DNA of 35,995 nucleotides from IMG/VR virus record IMGVR_UViG_3300022413_000024, positions 1 to 35,995 of that record; one strand, written 5' to 3'. The notes beneath the pieces are model-generated. The model ran no database searches and was not told the DNA's origin. It saw only the letters and a list, made by a program, of their open reading frames with translations. The stretch comes from a virus. Position 1 is the stretch's first letter. Each line of letters starts with the position of its first letter. This document shows, piece after piece, positions 8,593 through 17,674 of the stretch. Both the position numbers and the translations under genes were made by a program.

Positions 8593-9096
8593 TTAAGTTT
8601 CCTGGATTTCAATAAATACCAATTCAGCATCGCCCGGACTCGCTGTACCGCTGGCGGCATCACGTTGAACGCTCATCCTGAAATATTCACCTGCGGCAAC
8701 AGAGTCCATATCCGCGCCATCTGTAAACGTAATGGTTGCATAGTCGACTTCACCGTCCGCACTGGCTGATGTTGCCGTCACTGAATTTGCCGCAGCAAAT
8801 GCCTTTGTATCCAAATCATCCGCATCGTCTGAGACTGATTTAAAAGCAACATCCCAAACACATGTATCTGTGCCTGGCGTGCCTGATGAGGTAAACATCC
8901 AGCCCAGCGTTACCGTTATTCCGGTTGTCGCCGCATAATGCCGAGGCATAAAGCCCGGAAATTCCACGGATTCAGACGTTGCGTCGTCAAAATCCAGTAC
9001 CAAAACACCGTTTCTCGTATCAAAAGTCGCGTAATTTGTGCTCGGCGGTTCTGACATCGCTGGAACAAAAACGCATAAAGTGTCACCACTTGCCAT
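8593..9096 (-). CDS. Beta-sandwich virion protein
   Basis: Protein of 167 residues with alternating strands (ATFDTRNGVLVLDFDD, GITVTLGWMF, VDYATITFTDGADMDSV, EYFRMSVQRDA, AELVFIEIQET). Proteins with this layout (D-x-x-N-G/H-x-V-x-x-F near the start and a final F-I-E-I-x strand) are found in phage tail-fibre clusters as small beta-jelly-roll modules. The gene stops two bases before the 921-residue adhesin and is probably translated with it. It is likely a partner or cap of the fibre. No enzymatic motif seen. Confidence 0.6.
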   Translation of the reverse strand: MASGDTLCVFVPAMSEPPSTNYATFDTRNGVLVLDFDDATSESVEFPGFMPRHYAATTGITVTLGWMFTSSGTPGTDTCVWDVAFKSVSDDADDLDTKAFAAANSVTATSASADGEVDYATITFTDGADMDSVAAGEYFRMSVQRDAASGTASPGDAELVFIEIQET

Positions 9097-9111
9097 AATT
9101 ACTGCCTCTTA

Positions 9112-11415
9112 TTAAGGTTTAGGGACGCCACCGGCATCCCAAAATGCTTTTGCGACCAAGTACTTTGGATAAGTTCTTTGCCCTGGATATTCCATATTCC
9201 CCCAAGTGCCTTGCGATGAGTAAGTCGCATGTGAGCCGAAAACGCAGGCCGCCTTTACCCCTTTCGAGGCTAGCCACTGAAAATAATAAATGTAATCATC
9301 TTCACAAACAGAGTCTCTCGCATATTCGGCTATTTTGCCATTCGGATCACTACCGCTGAATCCATTATGATCGCCACATTCATAGAGATATATAGGGATG
9401 CCTTTTAGGGTTAGGTGATGGCTGTCTACATAAGTGGCTAATTCATCTGCGGGCACTTGGCCTGTCGAACTAGGCCCTTGCACCCAGTCGGAAAGCTGTT
9501 GCATGGTAGCCGTTTCCCATCCGACAAGGTCGCGCCAGTTATAATAGGGTGCAATCGCAAACCCATCCAACGCATCACGATAGCCCACAACGGCTAATTT
9601 AGCGCCCGCCGCACCATTATTGGCAGCTTGGTCTGCGCCCATTCTAAAAATATTCGCGGCACCGACTTCGGTTTCGCACAAATCCCACATTTCCATTTCA
9701 CGCTTTGCCGCTTCCTTGGGTCTGCCGTCAGCAGATGGGACGCCTTTTTTCCAACGAATCAAGGTAACTTCCTCTAATCCCGTTGGGAATCTCACCATCG
9801 CCTGCGAACTGGCTGACGTTGTGAATGTCCCGTAGGCTTGAGAATCTATGCCCGACAATTCAAAAGTACCTGCGCCGACATTGGCGACTGTGTATTCGAC
9901 ATTACCATTAGTATCGTAATTTAATTCTGTCATTCCGTTGATGTTGATAAATCTTATCGTATCACCATTGGCTAGCACTTTATGCGACCCTGCCGGGGTT
10001 GTATAAGTAATCTGGCAAGGGTTTGCTTTAGTTGCAGCGGTGACTGTGTGCGCTGATGCTAGAACGGCAAAGTTATCATTGTCGATTTTATGCACCCATC
10101 GTTGAGCGCCGTTGGCATAGCCGTTTAACTGGGTGATTTGATTGCTGAACAATATAACCGAATCACCATTGACCAATCCGTGGGCAGTCTCTGCCGCTAT
10201 TGATGTTGACGGGGTAAAGGTGGAATCTGTCGAAGCTTGGTCGCCATAGATAAACCAGGAATTTTGATCTTTGAATGCCGCACTGGGATTCCATGTTTCG
10301 TTTGAAACCTCATACATGATCGGCCCATTGGCAAATTCATAATGTAGCGCGTGTTGTGCTGCGATTTCTGACACGCAGGCATCAGTAGCTTGATGGGGCA
10401 AGCAAGTCCAAAGTTGCGCGCCCAATTCGTTAGCCGCTTTAGCCTCTACTTCAGGCGGGACGGTTGTCCCCACGTCTTCCTGCCCTTTTTCGACTGACCA
10501 CGTTATATGATTAATAGTAGGGATATCTGCCACATCACGAATATTGCGTAACTCTGCGATTTGCCATTGCATTGTCCGAATCAAGGGGCATGAGCCTGTA
10601 TCACCCGCCAAATCGGTTTTAAATATCGGGGATAAAACCTTGCCCGCCTCAAAATCTGCCAAGTCGTCTTTTCGAAACAAATGAGCACGCCAGCTTGTGC
10701 CTGTTCCACTAAGAAAATCAACCTTCAAATTACCTGCTGTTCGGGCTTCACCATTTACGGTGCCTGCTGAATAACTGTATTCACGGTCGCGATAGATATT
10801 TTTATCATCGGGAGTAAGGGAGAAGTTTGTCCCACCTGCGGGAGCAACACTAGATTGATTATCTGCCGTACTATAAGCACTGTCCGATGTTTGCGTAGTT
10901 GAATCTACAGTAAATTGGGTGACTTGGTTACTGCCATTAACAGCATCAACCGTGACTTCTGCACCACTATTCAGGGTAATGACATCATTGACATTATAAC
11001 CACTAGTACCGCCTGAAAATGTCCCCTCGTCAGTGGGCGAGTTGTCATAACTGGTTTCATCCTGGCCGTTAATTAACCGAACAATGGTTGATTGTAGCGT
11101 TCCCTCATTCCATGCCGCAGTGCCAGTGCCAAACCATCTAAGGATATACCTATCAGTGGAGTCTATCGGGTACGAATTTCCGAAACTTAAAGTCCACAGC
11201 CCATTATTGGCGTCTGGATATCCGTTTGAATCGCGGGCACCAACAAAACCACTTAGTTGCGACCCTCTTAAAAAATCAATGAAGGGATGTGTTCGCGCCC
11301 AGTAAGTGGGATCTCCCGTTCCGATACCATAAATCATCCGTTCGCCGGTGTGGATCTTCTTCGTGCCGTCTTCGTATGCGTGATAATACGCTGATTTGCT
11401 GTATGCTAGTCCCAT
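9112..11415 (-). CDS. Tail spike with glycoside-hydrolase-like domain
   Basis: Protein of 767 residues. Residues 280-375 carry a TIM-barrel-like series (MQWQIAELRNI, LGAQLWTCLPHQATDACVSE, IMYEVSNETWN). The pattern hydrophobic-E-x-SNE-x-WN is typical of clan GH-A-type hydrolases and related surface enzymes, with E373 as candidate acid/base. A later strand PIYLYECGDHNG near residue 695 supplies a second candidate glutamate, the nucleophile position. Between them sits an inserted beta-rich region (about residues 380-545). The N-terminal segment includes GTFSGGTSGYNVNDVITL, a module repeated in many fibre proteins. Likely role: binding and degrading a host surface polysaccharide. Start is ATG in TAATG overlap with the upstream gene. 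Confidence 0.65.
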   Translation of the reverse strand: MGLAYSKSAYYHAYEDGTKKIHTGERMIYGIGTGDPTYWARTHPFIDFLRGSQLSGFVGARDSNGYPDANNGLWTLSFGNSYPIDSTDRYILRWFGTGTAAWNEGTLQSTIVRLINGQDETSYDNSPTDEGTFSGGTSGYNVNDVITLNSGAEVTVDAVNGSNQVTQFTVDSTTQTSDSAYSTADNQSSVAPAGGTNFSLTPDDKNIYRDREYSYSAGTVNGEARTAGNLKVDFLSGTGTSWRAHLFRKDDLADFEAGKVLSPIFKTDLAGDTGSCPLIRTMQWQIAELRNIRDVADIPTINHITWSVEKGQEDVGTTVPPEVEAKAANELGAQLWTCLPHQATDACVSEIAAQHALHYEFANGPIMYEVSNETWNPSAAFKDQNSWFIYGDQASTDSTFTPSTSIAAETAHGLVNGDSVILFSNQITQLNGYANGAQRWVHKIDNDNFAVLASAHTVTAATKANPCQITYTTPAGSHKVLANGDTIRFININGMTELNYDTNGNVEYTVANVGAGTFELSGIDSQAYGTFTTSASSQAMVRFPTGLEEVTLIRWKKGVPSADGRPKEAAKREMEMWDLCETEVGAANIFRMGADQAANNGAAGAKLAVVGYRDALDGFAIAPYYNWRDLVGWETATMQQLSDWVQGPSSTGQVPADELATYVDSHHLTLKGIPIYLYECGDHNGFSGSDPNGKIAEYARDSVCEDDYIYYFQWLASKGVKAACVFGSHATYSSQGTWGNMEYPGQRTYPKYLVAKAFWDAGGVPKP

Positions 11416-11921
11416 TAGTGTACCGTTATATTCATATTGTCAGTATCCATCATCAGGGCCATCAGGATAGCTTCTTCATCTTGTCGCCTGCGCTTGATAA
11501 GCCTGAGAATCTCGGCTTGCTCCTGTAAATCGAGTATGAATTCACGTGCTGCCAGTAAATCTCGAATGAGTATCTCACGTCTTATTAATAATTCAAGTGC
11601 CGCTGAAGCGGAGAGGAGGTCGATTTCGGCCTCGACTTGAGCTTCTTGCGCCTGCAAGATATCAATCGCCTGCTCGAATCGCTGAACCTCTTGACCAATG
11701 CCTTGAGCGCTTTCCTCGACCGGAATGGGCGGTATTTCAACATCGAAGACCTCCGTATCGCCCTTGAAGTTTAGTAATTCGTGGAAGCTCGTTGGCTTCT
11801 TGAGTCTTCTTCGTATGAAGGGACCGCCACCAATTCCCGGCCTGTAACCGGTTACTGCCACCTCGCCAATTAACAGCCCTAATGTATTGATGCCCCTCGA
11901 ATTGAGGCCAAACGTATTCAT
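11415..11921 (-). CDS. Coiled-coil structural protein in the fibre cluster
   Basis: Protein of 168 residues. The N-terminus is glycine- and arginine-rich (YRPGIGGGPFIRRRLKKP). From about residue 75 to 160 it is one long charged helix of E, Q, L, I and R (VQRFEQAIDILQAQEAQVEA, LIRREILIRDLLAAREFIL), which should form a coiled coil or helical bundle. It overlaps the upstream gene by 4 bp and the spike gene by TAATG. This is probably a linker or trimerising component of the tail appendage; not assignable to a named family. Confidence 0.55.
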   Translation of the reverse strand: MNTFGLNSRGINTLGLLIGEVAVTGYRPGIGGGPFIRRRLKKPTSFHELLNFKGDTEVFDVEIPPIPVEESAQGIGQEVQRFEQAIDILQAQEAQVEAEIDLLSASAALELLIRREILIRDLLAAREFILDLQEQAEILRLIKRRRQDEEAILMALMMDTDNMNITVH

Positions 11922-12484
11922 TGTGGCGTAATTTCACTGAGGTCTTCATTGGTGTCGAATACATGCAATGGCGTGACATCATCAGTATCATAAATAATCA
12001 GTGTGTTGCCAATCTTATCCCATTTTCGCTTACGAAATGCAGATTGGTGGAGTTCCTCTAGCTGCGTTTCCTGCAAGGCTGACAGACCAGAACCTGCGGC
12101 GACAAATGTACCATCCACCTGTGTTTCCAGCACCGTTACATCGCCCGCCGTTCCAGTAGCCTTGATAACCTCACCACCCAGCCCGCCGATTAACTTACCG
12201 CCCCGGATAGAGGTATATCCCGAACCGCCCCAGAATTGAACCTGCCAATCTGGGTTGAACTGAAGAATAATCTGCGTAAATACACCGGGGTTGTTGGCAT
12301 CTTCCAGTTTGCCCTCTGGCCTGGCGACATCACCCCGGAAATCCCAGTTAACGCCGTCACTCAACATACCAACAGGGCTTGCCATCTGGTCTTCAATATA
12401 ATCCGCTATCGCTTGCACCGTTGCCGTGGTGTCCGGGTTGGTAATCAAGAATAGCTTATTGAAATAATCAAGTTGAAACGGCAT
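11918..12484 (-). CDS. Tail appendage protein, unknown
   Basis: Protein of 188 residues starting MPFQLDYFNKLFLITNPDTTATVQAIADYIEDQM. A beta-rich core (IILQFNPDWQVQFWGGSGYTSIRGGKLIGG, then GEVIKATGTAGDVTVLETQVDGTFVAAGSG) is followed by a short helix and a final strand pair (KIGNTLIIYDTDDVTPLHVFDT). The last part resembles the small closing domain seen at the end of many phage tail-fibre attachment proteins. It lies in a block of overlapping structural genes and overlaps the 117-residue gene by 17 bp. Virion role inferred from context. Confidence 0.55.
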   Translation of the reverse strand: MPFQLDYFNKLFLITNPDTTATVQAIADYIEDQMASPVGMLSDGVNWDFRGDVARPEGKLEDANNPGVFTQIILQFNPDWQVQFWGGSGYTSIRGGKLIGGLGGEVIKATGTAGDVTVLETQVDGTFVAAGSGLSALQETQLEELHQSAFRKRKWDKIGNTLIIYDTDDVTPLHVFDTNEDLSEITPQ

Positions 12485-12821
12485 AGAAATCCCTAAAGTT
12501 CTTTTCGTAATCCGCTAACTGCTCGGTCAACGTATCAACAATCAGGGTATGATGCGCGATTTCCTCTTTGGCTAGTTTTACCTTATCGGATAAATGCCGG
12601 ATGTTAATATTGATATCCACAATAGAAGCACGCATTGATGCCTCGTCATACTGCCCTTCGTTTATCAAAGACAGATAACGCTTCTTTTTCTGAATTTCGT
12701 GCGCGACACTGGTTTTAAAGCTGTCCAGTGATAGTTTCGAAGTCTCAAGCAAAGACCTGTGTTTATCCAGGTCTCGCCTGATAACGACATCAACACCTTC
12801 AACAAAAAAATCCGGTTTCAT
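12468..12821 (-). CDS. Small helical protein in the structural block
   Basis: Protein of 117 residues, mostly two long charged helices (RRDLDKHRSLLETSKLSLDS and INIRHLSDKVKLAKEEIAHH) ending in EQLADYEKNFRDFY. It looks like a helical hairpin or coiled coil. Its ATG shares one base with the stop of the 831-residue gene, and its end overlaps the next gene by 17 bp. A chaperone or connector for fibre assembly would fit, but no family is recognised. Confidence 0.55.
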   Translation of the reverse strand: MKPDFFVEGVDVVIRRDLDKHRSLLETSKLSLDSFKTSVAHEIQKKKRYLSLINEGQYDEASMRASIVDININIRHLSDKVKLAKEEIAHHTLIVDTLTEQLADYEKNFRDFYAVST

Positions 12822-15316
12822 TAGACATATACAGTATTGGTGATTCGGGTAGTCGATGCCGAACCCCCGCCTGTCCCGATTGTGGTGTCGGCAGTATAGC
12901 CCTTGATCTTGGTCGCTGCTGCCGAGGTGTTTCTAACCACCACCCGAGCCTCGATGTCTGCGACATACTGCATTGATGCGGAGGCGGTTCCGTTCGCTTC
13001 TTTGAACTCAAAGACAATCATCACATAAACATCATCAGCCGTATCAACCAGTGCTATCGGGACACAGTTCAGCTCTATCGCATCACCCGTGGTCTGGCCG
13101 GTAATCGGCGGGTCAATCGTGCAGTTGTCATTGTCTGTAATCGCGCTGATATATGAAACCGCAGTTTGAGTGCTGTTATAGACCAGATCACCGACCTTGG
13201 CATTAGTGAATGCACCGGTCTCCTGGATAGTCGTGGTTGTTGCGGCATCTGCTGCCACGATAACGACATTCGACAAAGTAAATACACCCGTTGCAGCCGC
13301 GTAGGAGTCATATCGGATGACGTATTCCTGATTGTTGTCACTAACATCCCTCAAAACCAAAGTACCGCCCAAAGTCTTACCGGGCACGTCTGCGGGTACA
13401 GTTCCATCGACAGTCAATGTCGCATCGCCAGCAACCTCGCCACCCGTTGCGGAGAATTCGGTCTTTTCAATTGCACTGCCAGCACTCAGCAACCGGAAGC
13501 AACTCGCATAATCATATTGCAACAAATTACTGATAATCATGGTAATAGAGGTCGGTCTTGCCCTTGGTGTTCCAGTCGCATCGATAACCGAGAAGTTATT
13601 TTCCTCGGTCGTCTTGTAATCGATGGGAACAACGCCCCTTGAGAAAAAGTAACTAGTACCCGCAAGCGTACCAAACGAAGATTCCGCGACAGGTACGATA
13701 ACCTCAACCGTCAAACCAGAGGCATTAAACCGATTCGATCCGTCAACCTCGATATTCTCACCGTCAATGTAAGTGCCGCGAGTATTCCTGAGCAATGCTG
13801 TATTGCTAGAACCAGCAGGATTAGAAACTACGATAGAAGTGGCACCAGATGTTGCGCCCGTTACCGTAGCGCCCTCAGAGACCGTGCCGGTGATGGTTGA
13901 ATAGTTAACCGCGTAATCGAGACCGATCCATTCCTCGCCATCCAGGCCGTCATAATCAAGCGTACTGCCCCTGCGAGCCGTGTACTTATTATACTCGTGC
14001 ATCTGGGCAAGTGACGCTTGATTCAAATCAATCGTAATACCATATTCTTCCGCTGTGCCGTCATCGTTAATATCGACCTGCGTATTAGCAAAGGCATAGG
14101 TTGGCAAAACATTATTATCAAACCAAGTCGTTAAAGCTGGGCCTTGATTCGCTGGCGCAAGAGCGTCTTTCGTTGCATCACCCGTCGAATCAGGCGAGGT
14201 TAGGTTGTCCGCAGTGGTATCGAACGGTGTCAGCGGGTCGCCGACATAGTACCCGTGAAAGGTATAGGTTGGGTTTGTCCCGTCGATCTGCGTGATAATC
14301 ATCCTCGCGCCAGTTGTGCCACCGATAAGCTCATCACCGACCGTAAAGTCATCCGTTGTAACCGCCGTGGTAGTGATAGAGAAATATCCCGTGGTGTTGT
14401 TGATGTCCGCACCAGATGACAGTCCCGCCGATACATTACCGCCAGTGGTGGTATTCATTCGGATGACCGCATAAGTATGCTTGGAACCGTACTTATTCGC
14501 TTTAACCGTCAGATAACCCAAATCAATCGTCGGAAAGTTCGCAGTGGTATAGTCTGTGATAGGGATAGCCCGATCCATGTGACCATCCACCCACCAGTCG
14601 TTATCGGTCTGGTCGGAGCCGGTAATCTTAGTGCCATTCTGGAAGATATAAACATGAGTGTCTGAAACCAGCGCGCCCTGAGTGTAGACGTTGCCCCAGA
14701 CCATCTCACCCGTAATCGCTGCTGCGGATTGGGTTGCGGTATGCGAAGTACCTGCCTCGGTAATCGTGCCTGAACCTGTATCCCAGTCATTTGCCAGAGC
14801 ATTCGAGTCGGGCCGAATCCAGAGATAATCTGTTCCACCACCCGTAATAACAACATCCAACAACGTACCGGCATCGCCTGAAGCGTGTGTAATGTCCTGA
14901 CCGATATCACCTTCGACAATCGCGCCACCGGATGTGACAGGAACTACAACAATACCTGTATTACCCGTGCCATCGCCGGGGAGGTCTCGTTTCCAGCCTG
15001 ACGTTTTAAGCGCACACCCGGTAAAGTTCTGGTAGTCGCCGATAATATGCTGCATTGACTTGAGGTCGATAAACCAGGGGTCTATCTCGCCCGCATCAAT
15101 CTTGCCGATAGTGTATTCACCCGGCGTTTCAGCAGAAAAGATAAGCCCGTCGTCCTGCTGCGTCGGGAGGGTCATTAAATCCTCTGTCGCGCCATAGACA
15201 TCAATCATCTTTTGTGTGTCGGTTTTTGCCGTTGTACCAGTCCATCGGATCTGCTTGCGGCGGTTATCATCAAGGTAGTAAACCGTAAACTTACCCGATA
15301 GGATTGTATCTGACAT
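12821..15316 (-). CDS. Large beta-rich virion protein
   Basis: Protein of 831 residues. The N-terminal 130 residues look like a globular domain (MSDTILSGKFTVYYLDDNRR, then ATEDLMTLPTQQDDG and GKIDAGEIDPWFIDLKSMQH). The remainder is a series of beta modules rich in T, G, A and D, with motifs such as VTGATSGATSIVV and VGDELIGGTTGARMIITQIDG, short repeats that recur in phage tail-fibre and baseplate proteins. No catalytic motif seen. Size, composition and neighbours make it a structural tail or fibre protein, probably with the 552-residue protein upstream. Confidence 0.6.
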   Translation of the reverse strand: MSDTILSGKFTVYYLDDNRRKQIRWTGTTAKTDTQKMIDVYGATEDLMTLPTQQDDGLIFSAETPGEYTIGKIDAGEIDPWFIDLKSMQHIIGDYQNFTGCALKTSGWKRDLPGDGTGNTGIVVVPVTSGGAIVEGDIGQDITHASGDAGTLLDVVITGGGTDYLWIRPDSNALANDWDTGSGTITEAGTSHTATQSAAAITGEMVWGNVYTQGALVSDTHVYIFQNGTKITGSDQTDNDWWVDGHMDRAIPITDYTTANFPTIDLGYLTVKANKYGSKHTYAVIRMNTTTGGNVSAGLSSGADINNTTGYFSITTTAVTTDDFTVGDELIGGTTGARMIITQIDGTNPTYTFHGYYVGDPLTPFDTTADNLTSPDSTGDATKDALAPANQGPALTTWFDNNVLPTYAFANTQVDINDDGTAEEYGITIDLNQASLAQMHEYNKYTARRGSTLDYDGLDGEEWIGLDYAVNYSTITGTVSEGATVTGATSGATSIVVSNPAGSSNTALLRNTRGTYIDGENIEVDGSNRFNASGLTVEVIVPVAESSFGTLAGTSYFFSRGVVPIDYKTTEENNFSVIDATGTPRARPTSITMIISNLLQYDYASCFRLLSAGSAIEKTEFSATGGEVAGDATLTVDGTVPADVPGKTLGGTLVLRDVSDNNQEYVIRYDSYAAATGVFTLSNVVIVAADAATTTTIQETGAFTNAKVGDLVYNSTQTAVSYISAITDNDNCTIDPPITGQTTGDAIELNCVPIALVDTADDVYVMIVFEFKEANGTASASMQYVADIEARVVVRNTSAAATKIKGYTADTTIGTGGGSASTTRITNTVYV

Positions 15317-15330
15317 TTTCTAAACTCCTG

Positions 15331-16989
15331 CTACAAAATTGGGTTTTGCTCTAATAAAACAGTTGCGGAAAATCCACTACTGGTAACTTGCGAGATACCA
15401 GAAAAAGCCCTATAGCGCGGGCTATCTAAATCATCTGACTTACGACATTTATAAACGATATCGACAGGTGTTGTACCCGCGTAACTCTCCGATGCCACTC
15501 CCGCAACCGTATCTTCATTCATTAATTGTGTGAAAGGCGAGTCTTTTAAAAATATGGATGTTTGGACATTAGTTAATAGCGCCAATGAAATTGAATCCCT
15601 CACTGTAACCGTTAATGTTACGGGCTGAACAACTACCGTTACCGTAATGCCTGCTGCATCGTCCCAGCTAAAATTCTTGCTGCCGCCCGTGGCAACTGGG
15701 CTAATCCCATCAACCGTACAATCAATTAAATTTAATGTAAGTGTTCCTGATGTCGCTAGAAATCTAACATGCGAATCATTGGCATCATCCGTTGCGCCAA
15801 ATCCAGTAAATTCAATCCCTCTCAAGGTGATATCTGCCGTCACCGAAGTGCCGAAATCAATAGCGTGGTGCGCGTTAGTCCCTTTAGTGAACACCATATC
15901 ATCTAACTTGCCATCGGTGTCCGTGGCTGAATTATAAACCAGTGCGCCGGTATCCGCAGCTACTTCAGATAATAGGATAAATGTGCCTGTCATCGTTGTG
16001 GCAGGTGCAGTAATGGTATTGCACTGTGTAAACACGCACATGGTAATATTAGCGGTAGACAGGAAGGTAAACGTATCCCAGTCAAAGAACTGGCAAACGT
16101 CTAAATCACAAGTACCTGCGGTATGAACAAAAGTCCCTTTCGACCTTGTTCCCAGCGCGGACCAGATAATATTAGTCCACTCGCATACCGTGCTTGAGTT
16201 AAGAATCTCTATCCGATTAAAGCCTGTTGAAACAGCGTCATTGGTAAGATTATTTTCCTGCTTGCGCCAGAATAAAACCTTATCCGCATCCACAAACCGA
16301 CATGCCGTGCCAGATATGCCGATTGAATGAAATCCCTGCGTTTGATACGCACCATTTTGAAGCTCTAATAAGCCCCACCGAGTACCGTTAACATTGCCCA
16401 CCGCCTCTGCACCGGCAAAGGTCGCGGGGCCGTTCGGTGTCACATCACCTAACGTGTATTCAATGTCTCCGCGTCCATAACGTATTGCATCCATTGCAAT
16501 CGGGTTGCCTTTCGTCGGACCACTGGTTGTCGGTAAATCTGCAAGCACCCCTACCCACCGTTCGGAACCACCTGAACCTGAAACATCGGCTGTTGCAGTA
16601 TTGGGATCAATGACATACGGCACCCATGAATCAAATTCCAGCGTATCGCTGCCGCCAATATAGAACTCATCATAAGCAGAGGACGACGAGCCGACTATCA
16701 TGCGCAGCCCACCGCCTGCCTTTGTGTCCAGTGAACCAGCCGCGTCATACTTAATAAAACCAATTACGCAACCATCGGTAGGAACAGTAAACGTAGTACC
16801 CAGCGCGTCAATAATGAAACCCTTGACCGCGTTCGTCCATGCGCCTTTGCTAATACAGTCAGACCCCTGAATAAAAAAGTCAGTTTCTGGATTACCCAAA
16901 CCAGCACCGCCTGTACCAATAGCGGTAACGGTAGTGGCGCTTTCAAGCCAGAAGGTCGTGAGATTAGTGGCGTATGCCGCTGCTGCCAT
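15331..16989 (-). CDS. Beta-helix-like virion protein
   Basis: Protein of 552 residues. The central part (about residues 220-430) reads as stacked short strands (NRIEILNSSTVCEWTNIIW, GTFVHTAGTCDLDVCQFFDWDTFTFLSTANITMCVF, TLTLNLIDCTVDGI), the spacing expected of a right-handed parallel beta helix. The C-terminal part, VVVQPVTLTVTVRDSISLALLTNVQTSIFL, resembles an Ig-like module. Such proteins serve as spikes or fibre shafts. The gene starts in TAATG overlap with a 46-residue gene and lies 15 bp before the 831-residue gene. Enzymatic activity cannot be inferred. Confidence 0.6.
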   Translation of the reverse strand: MAAAAYATNLTTFWLESATTVTAIGTGGAGLGNPETDFFIQGSDCISKGAWTNAVKGFIIDALGTTFTVPTDGCVIGFIKYDAAGSLDTKAGGGLRMIVGSSSSAYDEFYIGGSDTLEFDSWVPYVIDPNTATADVSGSGGSERWVGVLADLPTTSGPTKGNPIAMDAIRYGRGDIEYTLGDVTPNGPATFAGAEAVGNVNGTRWGLLELQNGAYQTQGFHSIGISGTACRFVDADKVLFWRKQENNLTNDAVSTGFNRIEILNSSTVCEWTNIIWSALGTRSKGTFVHTAGTCDLDVCQFFDWDTFTFLSTANITMCVFTQCNTITAPATTMTGTFILLSEVAADTGALVYNSATDTDGKLDDMVFTKGTNAHHAIDFGTSVTADITLRGIEFTGFGATDDANDSHVRFLATSGTLTLNLIDCTVDGISPVATGGSKNFSWDDAAGITVTVVVQPVTLTVTVRDSISLALLTNVQTSIFLKDSPFTQLMNEDTVAGVASESYAGTTPVDIVYKCRKSDDLDSPRYRAFSGISQVTSSGFSATVLLEQNPIL

Positions 16990-17129
16990 TATTTTTTCGC
17001 CTTCTTCTTAACAGCTTTTTTCTTCACGGGCTTGTCTTGAACAACCCATCCCCGTAATTCGGCATAATCACGATTGGCCTGATTATCTTCAACCTCGATT
17101 ATTGCGCCTGACGGTTTTTTAACTTTCAT
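16989..17129 (-). CDS. 46-residue lysine-rich small protein
   Basis: A short gene encoding MKVKKPSGAIIEVEDNQANR followed by a tryptophan-containing segment (ELRGWVVQDKPVK) and a poly-basic tail (KKKAVKKKAKK). Both ends are TAATG overlaps with its neighbours, which is strong support that it is translated. The lysine-rich tail suggests contact with nucleic acid or membrane phospholipid, but no family is recognised. Proteins with a short V-x-x-P-S/D-G-x-x-x-E-V start are often found next to phage fibre genes. Confidence 0.65.
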   Translation of the reverse strand: MKVKKPSGAIIEVEDNQANRDYAELRGWVVQDKPVKKKAVKKKAKK

Positions 17130-17224
17130 TATTTAGCCACCAAATATCCTGATATGAATGCGGCGAATATTGCTATTGCCACGCATAATACTACAAACCG
17201 TGTGAACTCCTGCTGCGGTGTCAA
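17129..17224 (-). CDS. 31-residue single-pass membrane peptide
   Basis: A very short frame starting at TTG (17224), with GGTGG seven bases upstream, and ending in TAATG overlap with the lysine-rich gene. It encodes MTPQQEFTR, then a hydrophobic helix (FVVLCVAIAIFAAFISGYLV), then AK. It follows the 89-residue gene by two bases. The tight spacing on both sides and a clean transmembrane segment argue for a real peptide, perhaps a holin modulator. The non-ATG start lowers confidence. Confidence 0.5.
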   Translation of the reverse strand: MTPQQEFTRFVVLCVAIAIFAAFISGYLVAK

Positions 17225-17226
17225 GA

Positions 17227-17496
17227 TTAACCACCGTGGTTGCCCTTCCACCATGCCGCGATGGATGCTGCAATACCGCCTAAAATACCCAATACTGACC
17301 ATTGAATCACGGCCCTGGTTACAGCCTCCCGTCGTTCTTTTGCTGCTATTTGTGCATCAATTTCAGACTGCGCCCACCGATGATGCAGCGCATGTTTCTT
17401 CGGCTCAATCGTATCCTCATGCCGCAGAATCTTTAGCACGCGCCCTTCCAGCTCGTCCATTTCTTCAGGCGTCATTGCAATACTACCCACAGCCAT
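17227..17496 (-). CDS. Small protein with C-terminal membrane anchor
   Basis: Protein of 89 residues: a charged helical N-terminal part (EEMDELEGRVLKILRHEDT, then QSEIDAQIAAKERREAVTR), then one transmembrane helix (VIQWSVLGILGGIAASIAAWW) and a short KGNHGG tail. This resembles small phage membrane proteins sometimes labelled as holin-associated or hemolysin-XhlA-like (charged amphipathic helix plus C-terminal membrane helix). It overlaps the preceding gene by 14 bp. Its place in the lysis cassette supports a lysis-accessory role, not proven. Confidence 0.55.
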   Translation of the reverse strand: MAVGSIAMTPEEMDELEGRVLKILRHEDTIEPKKHALHHRWAQSEIDAQIAAKERREAVTRAVIQWSVLGILGGIAASIAAWWKGNHGG

Positions 17497-17674
17497 ATCG
17501 AGGCCCAGCAGGTAATGTTTTTATCGAGGCAGGTTGGGATGACCATTGAAATAACTCCTTTGCACCCTGCAACGTGGCGGCTGTTACCGTAAACGCGGAA
17601 AATCCGATAATTATGAACAACGCGATTACCGCGATATGTATCCCGGCAGTATAAAGATTTTTCATGAGCCACAT
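17483..17674 (-). CDS. Small membrane protein in lysis cassette
   Basis: Protein of 63 residues starting MWLMKNLYTAG, in TAATG overlap with the gene before it. A single strongly hydrophobic helix (IHIAVIALFIIIGFSAFTVTA) spans residues 12-32 and is followed by a short periplasm-like tail with a terminal cysteine (RYGCG). The layout could be a signal anchor of a spanin-like or antiholin protein. There is no clear lipobox, so an o-spanin is not supported. Function unknown. Confidence 0.5.
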   Translation of the reverse strand: MWLMKNLYTAGIHIAVIALFIIIGFSAFTVTAATLQGAKELFQWSSQPASIKTLPAGPRYGCG

